Positions 56,286 through 64,000 of a DNA stretch of 64,000 bases are shown one piece after another. Source of the stretch: Diphasiastrum complanatum. Taxonomy: Eukaryota; Streptophyta; Lycopodiopsida; Lycopodiales; Lycopodiaceae. The notes under the pieces are model-generated. The model made no database searches. It saw only the letters and a program-made list of their open reading frames with translations, and had not been told where the DNA came from. Numbering within the stretch: the first letter of the stretch is position 1; each line of letters begins with the position of its first letter. The position numbers were made by a program, and so were the translations under genes. Where the stretch lies: NCBI GenBank assembly GCA_029204225.1, contig CM055111.1, positions 4,230,933 through 4,294,932 of the forward strand, in the 5' to 3' direction.

Positions 56286-58330
56286 ATCGACGAAAGATTT
56301 GAGAGGTAGTCTACTGCTACAGTTCCTGTAAACCAGGATGGTTCCGGACCTAGTAGAACAAAAAAAGACAAAGACATTGTTGTCCTAGGAGAATCTCCTA
56401 GAAGGTCAACAAGACCACGAAGAGTGCCAACAAGATACATGCCAGACAGCTCTGTTTCTACATCAGGAGAGTTTTGTGGATTCAGTGGCAAACCATAGAC
56501 TTTCAAGAAAGCGATTGAATGTCCAAAAAAGGACAAATGGATCCAAGCCATGAATGAAGAGATGGAATCCATGAGGAAGAACCAAGTATGGACGTTGCAA
56601 CCATTACTACATAAGCGCAAAACTGTCAAATGCAAATGGATTTTCAAGCTCAAGTATGGACCAAATGGGAATGTCTTGAAATACAAGACAAGATTGATAG
56701 CGAAGGAATTTTCTCAGAGATATGGTATTGACTACTCTGAAACCTTCTCTCTTGTCGTCAAACATTTGTCCCTACGTCTATTATTTGCATATGCAGCTGC
56801 TTATGACCTCAGGATCCACATTGTGGACGAGAAGACAACCTTCTTGCATGGTGAATTAGACGAAGAGATCTATATGGATCAACCCCCAGGATATGTCTCG
56901 AATTCACCTCCTGACTATGCATGCAGAATGCATAGAAGTATCTACAGTCTGAAATAGTCAGCTCAACAATGGTACAAGAAGAAGGATCAAGCCCTAAAAT
57001 CATTAGGATTCAAGCCACTGATGGATAATTCCAATGTGTATGTTAGAGTTACAGATGGGAAGATCATCATTGTGGCTGTATATGTGGATGACACTCTGAT
57101 ACTTTGCAAGAGTGAGTAGTTGGAAGACATCTCAAAACATTTTGAGATCGTGGATCTGGGAGAGGCCATGTGTTACCTTGGTAAGGGGCTATGAGGGAGG
57201 TAAACTATACCTTCACCAGTCCAGATACACCCAAAAAATCCTAGAGAATTTTGGGATGCTGAACTGCAAAGGAGTGAATACTCCAATGCTTGTATGGACG
57301 GTGTTGACAAACGATGATTGTTCAAGGACAGAAGAAGAGAGAGAACAAATGCAGTTCACGCCATACAAGAAGCTGATAGGTTTGTTGATGTACCTTGCAG
57401 ACAACACACGTCCTGACATTGCTTATGCAGTGTTCAGGATGAGCCAATTCTGCACAAATCCAGGCTCAACACATTGGAAGATTGCAAAACAAATTCTGCA
57501 GTATCTTCAATTAACGAGGGATTATGGCTTGTGTTATTGTCGTGATGCAAGTTTCAAGATGATTTTCTATGGTGATGCTAGTTGGGCCATTCTCAAGGAT
57601 GATTATAAAAGCGTCTCAGGAGGATGCAGCATCGCATCAGAAGCGGCAGTTCTCTGGGTCAGCAAGAAACAGACCATTGTGGCTCAATCATCCTGCGATG
57701 CAGAGTACATTGCAGCAACAAAGATGGCAGATAATCTGGCTCAAGGAGTTCCTGGACGAATTGGGCGAAACAAGGAACAAGCCTTTGGTCTTGCATATGG
57801 ATAACACATCTGCAATACATCTGACAAAAGATCATGTGTTCCATTCGAGAACAAAACACATCGTGATCAAGTACCACTTGATCAGGGATCTAATTGAGAA
57901 GAAGATGTTGCAGACCACCTTTATCGGAATGAAAGACATGGTTGCTGACATCTTCACCAAAGCCCTAGACCAAGGACTTTTTGAGAGACAGAGGAGCAGT
58001 CTTGGGATCGTAAAGCTATCATGCTTTGAGAGGGAGCTGAAGAAACAAAACGTTTCTGTTTACAAAGCTTTACTAGCTTTCAGCCCTCTGCCTGACGAAA
58101 ATGTTCGCAAACTCAAAAGTCAAATGACACAAAGCGAAAAATGTTCACGAACATCCTGATGAGAAGACACGAATGTGAAATATTTGCGAAAGACAATCTT
58201 TCGCGGTACAACAAGAGAAAGTCAGATGACGACAAAGTCAAACGACGCGACACAAAATCTTCACGAAACCTTTTTTGCCCTCACGCTCCAAAAAAGGACC
58301 AGCAAGATCATGCAAGTAACCAGAAGTACA
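56286..58330 (+). pseudogene. Ty1/copia J: RT and RNase H fragment
   Basis: Begins in the integrase-RT linker (SPRRSTRPRRVPTRYMPDSS at about 56393). RT: EEMESMRKNQVWTL at about 56557, KCKWIFKLKYGPNG, IHIVDEKTTFLHGELDEEIY at about 56818, a stop at 56955, YVDDTLILCKSE at about 57080, with a frameshift at about 57185. RNase H: FYGDASWA at about 57566, SKKQTIVAQSSCDAEYIAA (the usual Glu is Asp) at about 57661, then a frameshift, WLKEFLDELGETRNKPL, MDNTSAIHLTKDH, TKHIVIKYHLIRDLIEKK, DIFTKALD, and a stop at about 58019. Gag, protease and integrase are absent. It lies between the arms of the inverted repeat. Its sequence is unlike A, B, F and K. Confidence 0.9.
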
Positions 58331-59323
58331 GATATCTGATTTGATAGCATGATGTCAACAAATACACTCTAGGTTGTGGCTAATCTATCATTCTTGTGAT
58401 TTTTGATTAGCTGTAGATGTTTAATCACACTAATCTAGAAGTTACACATTGCGACTATATACTTTTAGGATGATACTTGATAAATAGTGATGAAGTAGTC
58501 TAATGCTAGTAAGCAAGAAGACAAAAAATACAGAACGGAAGTCCGCCTGCATGCAAGACAAGTTCCTGTAAGCAGGATCCACAGAGATCCACAAGTCCGC
58601 TAGTAAATGAGACATTTACTCGTGGGAGAACTATATTACTCTCACGCTAACGCATTGCGTGGATCTGCATATAGTACTTGAAGAATTAGAAAAATAATGA
58701 AAGATTTTGTAGTTGTTGCGCAAATATCTTGTCTGATCTTGAATGCAAATGAGTCTTCTATTATTCGTGTGTCTGACTCTCTTGTTCATTTAATTCCACA
58801 CCTTGGTTTGATCTTGTTGAATGTTGTGTTAGTTTCTAAACGTAGATCAGCAGTGCCTGACCACATTCTGGAGGACTGTAGGAATGACTCAACTGGCAGT
58901 GACCAGCTATCATATATGAACTCCCTCCGAATTGCATTGCATAGTTTTGCATTTGCGTTTCTTTTGCTTTTGCATCAGGATAGAGCTCCATAATTCTGAA
59001 ATAGGTACAAAAACTTGCCACAATAACCAATACATCTACAAAACCCATAATATAAACCAAACATGGATTCCAATACACTGAATTACAAAAGAATTTCAAG
59101 TTGGCCATTCTGTTTCTAATAAGGTTACAAGAAAACAATTTTCAATTAGAATAGCAATAGCAAGAAAAATACACCGAGCCCTAGCAATCTCAACCCAAAA
59201 CATGTTTCAAAACATAATTTAATGTACACAACACTCACACGAGTTAAAAAACTTGAAAATTTATAGATCACATCGCCATTAACTTCAGAATACTTAAAAA
59301 TTGATCCATGTGTACAAAAAGAA
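58331..59323. other. No recognised gene
   Basis: 58331-58680 may be the 3' untranslated part or LTR of J (GTCCGCC, CTCACGC words), but no ends were found. The rest is AT-rich. ORFs over 58697-59138 overlap on both strands and have no domain. Confidence 0.3.
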
Positions 59324-59928
59324 ATGACACGTCTAAGAACAACAGCGAAATGGGAGTTCCAAATTTCCAATATATATACCTACACAAAAACGCATCTCAT
59401 TATTCAATCACTAAACACTAGATCATTATCTAAATACAAACATAATATTGTAAATGATCATAACCTAATGACATCACACATACTATGTTTACAAGAAACC
59501 CAAATATGTAATCATAAACCTTACTTTCCAGCAACCTTCGAAGCCATTGACAATTATGTCTTTGCAGATCAACAATATTGTATCGTAAAACTCAACACCT
59601 TCAACATGTACAATTATGTAATACACTGCACAATGAGATTATTCATGCTACGTTTACTCATAAAGCCTACAATGTACATATTATTGCAATATATAGATAG
59701 CCAAATAGTACTATTTCCATGCTTATTGAACAACTAAATATAATACTTAACAATATTCCCAAAAACGCACCCACTATTATACTAGGCAGCATAAATATTA
59801 ATGCATTAAACACAAACAATAATTTCCAAAAACTTGAATCAGTTATGTGTGAACATAATATACAACTATTCTTTCAACAAGTAACAACTATATATGGCAC
59901 CAAATCCTAATTAAAAGGATAAATTTGT
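59324..59928 (+). pseudogene. Endonuclease-like fragment (non-LTR or Helentron type)
   Basis: Two frames. First: IIQSLNTRSLSKYKHNIVND and SHILCLQETQI, matching the start of AP-type endonucleases, with the Glu of LQET kept. Second, from about 59719: LIEQLNIILNNIPKNAPTII, then LGSININALN where LGDFNI is expected (catalytic Asp replaced by Ser), and TTIYGT just before a stop, where the IDHI motif would follow. The middle of the domain is scrambled by frameshifts. This arrangement is known from LINE ORF2 and from Helentron proteins; no RT, Rep or helicase is seen nearby, so the source cannot be decided. Confidence 0.5.
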
Positions 59929-61569
59929 TATATGACTTTGTTATATTTTGAGCATTTTGTCCCATAACTTGTTGAAGAGCCTAGAAAAACCCTAAACCTT
60001 GTTTTAGGATAATCGTTGATTCTTTCTTTGTACTTTGCATTTTTTTTGGAAGTTGAAATCTTCAATAGAATTTCTTGCTCACTGAAATTGCTCAGTGGAT
60101 TCATTATTGTGTTTTTCGCTTCGTTTAATAGTTGATAATATTCACTTGTTTTTATGTACTTTCTCAAATAATAAATGATGCTATTGTTTGATAGTTGTGA
60201 GTTTTGATGGACTTTCGTAAATTTGTTACCAATCGACATTTGTGGCAAGTAGTGAAATTGATTTATTAGAGAGTGTAGATTTTGTTTCAGTGTTTCTATC
60301 CATTTGTATCGCTTTCATTTTTTGTTGTTTGACAAGATACGAGGTTCTATGGTTGTTCTTGGTTCTTTCCAAAGATATACTTTTACTTTGTTGTCAGTAT
60401 TTGTTTGTATAATGATGTTTTTCATTGTTCCAATTGGAAAACCAATGATTATACCTCTAGCATTTGCAAAATTTTCCTATATTCAAACCTATAGAACAAT
60501 TTTACCTCAAGTAACGAAGGTTAGCAAGTGCAATCTTTATTTTGAATAATCATGTTTTAACATTCATAATTTGTATTTACAAAAGTTTATATTAATCATG
60601 ATTTCGTTGTAGAATATTTTAGTATTTAAGAATATTTAAAATTAATATTCACGATCAATATTCAAAACACATATTCACAATATTCATGTATCTCATAATA
60701 TATGTTTTTCAATATTCACAATTTCACATCAGTATTCACAATTTGTATTCTCAATGTTCATGATCAGTATTCACAATATTCACGATCACTATTCACAACA
60801 TTCACGACGAAAATCTCATAATCTCAGTTCTGTCATCTAGATCAGTTTATTTATCAAATTATGTCTTTTTGTGAATCCAACATGCAGAACCTTAATGTTC
60901 TGATGTGCCACCTGACAACTGTCTATTTTTTCCTTGAGTATGGTTGTATTTAAGCGATCATAGGTGGGCAGTCGCTCACAACGCGATCCCGCTCATGGTC
61001 GCCAAAATTCTGCTAATAGGAAAAAACAATTCAGTTGGAAATAGAGCTCCATGCATGATGGACTTGTAGATCAACGCCTAGTGCTCAAGATCTGCTCATT
61101 GTGCAGCTTTGTGCATGCTTCTTCACTATGGAAAGAAATATGTCTGTTGATTTTTCCATGTGAAGAAGGTGAAAGCTCGATAGATTTGAGGTGACATGAT
61201 GCTAAAGATGTCATCTACATGCTAGTTTCAGATTTTGATATTTTTGGCCTTCTCTTGCAAAGGCAATACTATGTGTTCAGGTCGGTCAATGGAGTTTGTA
61301 ACAAAGTGAAAGTTAAAGCATATTATGTGGTTGTTGTCTTAAATAGTATGAAAGATGGTCAAAGCTCAAATAGTGTGTTTTTGTTTTTGTTTTTTTTATT
61401 ACTTGAGCTGATTATTACACCTTTTGTGACAGATATAATACATCAATAAATTTTCACCAATAAGAATTGATCTTTATCAAATTATGATTCTGTGATTGTG
61501 TTTTTTTTTTGCAGGACATATAGACAATGTCTTCCATATTCGATAAAGAAATGATTGAATTTTTAAAGA
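59929..61569. other. No recognised gene; TATTCACAAT-rich and AT-rich DNA
   Basis: 60620-60800 has about ten copies of ATATTCACAAT/ATTCACGATC words. ORFs at 60248-59928 (minus) and 60304-60549 (plus, hydrophobic) have no domain I recognise. At 61505-61516 TTTTTTTGCAG looks like a splice acceptor, followed by the short reading MSSIFDKEMIEFLKMRPEDY and FLMVCNHSNCEY ending at about 61625, whose end is shared with the left arm. Confidence 0.35.
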
Positions 61570-61912
61570 TGCGTCCTGAAGATTACTTTTTGATGGTTTG
61601 TAATCATTCAAATTGTGAATATTGAGAAACTGAGAAACTGAGATCTAAAAAACTGAGATTCTGATATACTGAGATTTTGAGTCCAAAAAATAAAACCGCA
61701 ATGTACAATAGCGCTTGCAACTATTATAACGACCATTTAACGAGTTTCACCTTGAATTACTTTTCAGCAAAATTTGTGTACCTTTTTTCATAAAAAGTAT
61801 TATGTTGCTTTGCAACATCCTGAGTTAAGAGCTCCAACGCCTGAAAAAAGCAAGCTCTATGTTAAACTGGGCAATCGATAACTATGGAAAACTATTTAGA
61901 ATCTACTACAAG
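61570..61912 (+). repeat. Inner arm of large inverted repeat, right
   Basis: Inverse of 55923-56285, without the 710-bp insertion that follows in the left arm. ACTGAGA-type short repeats at about 61624-61680. Confidence 0.8.
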
Positions 61913-62769
61913 AGGACAGAGTGCGCATCCAATTTTACTGCCTTTTTCTTTCCTTTGAGGGTTTATTTTGATAGCTTATGCAATCTCTTGTGTAGTGCGA
62001 TTAGATTTTGCCACAACCATGCTTAAAAAGTTCTCAATGAATATGTTGCAACTTGCAAGTATTAGTTAATCATTTCAATTACCAAACCAACCTATCTATT
62101 CAATAGACAAAACGAATTCACATTTTATACTAGTATTTACATCCTTTTTGATGAGAATGATATCCGTTGTATGCTTGTGTTATTCTGTAGCAAGCTTAGC
62201 TACCTTGTCATTATGTGAAATGATTCTTGCAAACTGAGCATCTGTTGGTGATGAACATATTTTCATTCATGTCCAATCCTTTAACTTGTAAAAAAACAAG
62301 TACATAAGTTTGCAAGGTAGGTACTTTTTGACGATCATAATCCTCATGAATTCAGAGCACGTGCACAATTTCTCAATGTCAAAGGTTACATGGTAAGTCA
62401 TGTCTATACTAGTGATATCAAAACTCTCAACGGGAGCATGCCATATAATTGTTAATATGCCACATTTAGGAGAGAAGTCAAAGTAGTTTTTGTGAAATCT
62501 AATATGATTCCAATATAAATATCACTTAGTCAAGTAGTGTCCTCTCTTTTCAAACAGCTCTATGATTGTACCTGGACATGGTTATACCATTGGGAGTGGT
62601 GTACGCTTTGGGAGGTGTGGGCAAGCAAATAAACAATATTGTTTTTCTTTATTAGACTTTTTTTCTCATCCTACGTGGCATTTCTTATAGGGTCTTTTTC
62701 TAGTTTGAAACTCCCCTAATGTATACAAGCAAACATCAGACTCATGTTGTTATATCAAAGATGAAGAAA
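61913..62769 (+). repeat. Outer arm of large inverted repeat, right, non-copia part
   Basis: Inverse of 54391-55212. The shared coding-like piece is at about 62312-62392 (NPHEFRARAQFLNVKGYM) with GTAAGTC after it. No gene identified. Confidence 0.7.
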
Positions 62770-63637
62770 GTGTTCTATGGCATCGAAGGCTAGGGCATAT
62801 CGGAGCAGAGACGTTGGAACTCATAAAGCAAACTTCGATTATGAAGAGTGTGCATTAGGGAGGCAGCATTGAAGGACCTGGAATAGTGACACAAAGGATC
62901 TTGGAGCTCGTACACATAGATGTGTGTGGATCAATGGAGAAGGAGTCTATAGAAAAGGCAAGGTATTCCGTTACCTTCATAGATAATTATAGCAGAAAAA
63001 CATTCTTGTTTACCTTGAGAACCAAAGATCAGGTGCCAAAAATGTTCGCAGAAGTTAGAAATCAGATGGAGTTAAAGATCAAGAGAGTGAGATCATACAA
63101 TGAGGAGAGTATATTGGCAACATGTTTAAGGATTTTTGCAAAGAGAAGGGCATACGTCAGGAATTCACCATGTCATATACTCCCCAACAAAATGGAATTA
63201 CAAAAAGAAAAAATTGCATTTTGTTGGATATGGCAAGATGTATGCTGCAAGATAAAGGACTGCCAAAGTTTCTATGGGTTGAGACTCTCAACACCACAAT
63301 TTGCATAGCCAAGGTACCGAGTAGTGTGCTGAAGATGAGATTCTATGAACTAGTATGGTGAGGTAATAAGCCATTGTTGGGACATATGAGAATATTTGGC
63401 AATAAATTCTATGTGCATGTCCTAGAAGAACAGAGGAAGAAACTGGATGCAAGAGCATCTACTTGTCTATTTGTAGGATATCTAGAGAATGCTTCTGGGT
63501 ACAAGATTTACAATACAATCACACACAAAGTAACAATATGTGGATAATATTATCATAATTTGCAATAACAAAGAAGCATTAAATGAATTTAAGAATAAGT
63601 TAAAAATGGAAATTCAAAATGAAAGACTTAGGTGCAT
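62770..63637 (+). pseudogene. Ty1/copia I, right-arm copy, internally deleted
   Basis: HRRLGHIGAETLELIK at about 62785, RILELVHIDVCGSMEKES at about 62893, RSYNEESI, QQNGITKRKNCI at about 63185, MRIFGNKFYVHV at about 63388, GYLENASGYKIYN at about 63477. At 63540 it jumps from HKVTI straight to the RT box (DNIIIICNNKEALNEF), losing about 750 bp present in the left copy, and ends at GCATTG, 63637, against an LTR. Confidence 0.85.
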
Positions 63638-64000
63638 TGTTAAAAGTACAATACTAAGGACCATAAATGGATCTTTGAATGATCCACAAGGTTGATTGTG
63701 TGCTTGTTAAACAATCTATCAAATACTAGTCATCAAAAAACAAGATCCAGTTTAGCAGCTTGATAGAAAACAAGTAGAGACAATCAGAGCATTTATCAAA
63801 AACTATAATCCGAGCTCCCACATGTGAAGATCAAGCTGTAGTATGGCCTGTAGATAGAGTTTGGTGTGCCAAAGCTGGGTTTCATTGGAAACAATAGGAA
63901 TCACAATACATAGAGAGAAAGTCCGAGTTTCTTCTTGAGGCTCCACAAAGTTTCTATCTTCTCACTATCATAGAATGGAAATACATAGTAAAAGACACTT
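63638..64000 (-). repeat. LTR of A/B-type copia, cut by right edge
   Basis: Plus strand TGTTAAAAGTACAATACTAAGGACCATAAATGG matches, with changes, the end of the A and B LTRs read on the other strand (TGTGAAAGTACTG...AGGACCATAAA). It continues along them to the window end. The G-box position is degenerate (CACATGTG at about 63820). Confidence 0.7.

Noticed and set aside
58697-59138. Overlapping ORFs of about 100 codons on both strands
   Set aside because: Mutually overlapping, low complexity, no recognisable motif.
60304-60549. Hydrophobic 81-codon ORF as a membrane protein gene
   Set aside because: AT-rich chance frame; no family, no homologous copy in the other arm.

Overview
The window looks like a repeat-rich, AT-rich nuclear region of a land plant with a large genome. 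I found no ordinary conserved single-copy plant gene. Almost everything recognisable is an LTR retrotransposon: many Ty1/copia copies, all but one broken, and at least two Ty3/gypsy copies. Primer-binding sites (PBS) match plant initiator tRNA-Met (TGGTATCAGA...) or tRNA-Asp (TGGCGCCGTTG...). The sequence alone does not tell me whether the host is a conifer, fern, lycophyte or angiosperm.

Layout. 1-2.7 kb: Ty3/gypsy gag-protease on the minus strand, running off the left edge, with a tRNA-Asp PBS. 2.7-7.1 kb: copia copy A1 (plus), truncated at the 5' side, with a truncated 3' LTR. 7.1-9.6 kb: two converging copia fragments, C (plus) and D (minus); D has a piece of another family fused in front of its gag. 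9.6-14.1 kb: two copies of family E head to head, giving an inverted LTR pair; the minus copy is an internally deleted element with PBS, PPT and both LTRs. 14.1-26.6 kb: an unrecognised, apparently intron-containing coding unit, split by copia copies A2 (15.8-20.0 kb) and B (20.6-24.8 kb, both LTRs recognisable). 26.6-29.7 kb: tandem repeats and no recognised gene. 29.7-38.0 kb: Ty3/gypsy element G, interrupted at about 32.7-37.2 kb by repeat DNA carrying copia F (deleted, but with LTR, PBS and PPT). 38.0-44.1 kb: an unknown ORF with a 66-bp tandem duplication, a copia RNase H piece, a (TC)60 microsatellite, a second copy of the unknown intron-containing unit, and an 86-bp tRNA-like retroposon with a 17-bp target duplication. 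44.26-50.59 kb: copia element K, complete and apparently intact (1317-aa polyprotein, two nearly identical LTRs, 5-bp target duplication), inserted in the RNase H region of copia A3, whose other half and full LTR follow to 52.0 kb. 52.6-63.6 kb: a very large imperfect inverted repeat whose arms carry copia I and non-copia DNA; between the arms lie a copia RT-RNase H fragment (J) and an endonuclease-like fragment. The right edge is an LTR of the A/B type.

How it fits together. This is a nested graveyard: older gypsy and unknown coding DNA, invaded by copia families A, B, D, E, F, I and J, later broken by deletions and inversions, and most recently hit by K. K is the only element here that could plausibly supply active gag, protease, integrase, RT and RNase H. 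The deletion derivatives (E1, F) keep the cis signals and could have been mobilised by relatives.

Most worth following up: the palindrome ACACGTGT shared by LTRs of several copia families; the duplicated unknown gene with a conserved intron; the tRNA-like retroposon; parallel internal deletions in two families; and the several-kb inverted repeat.
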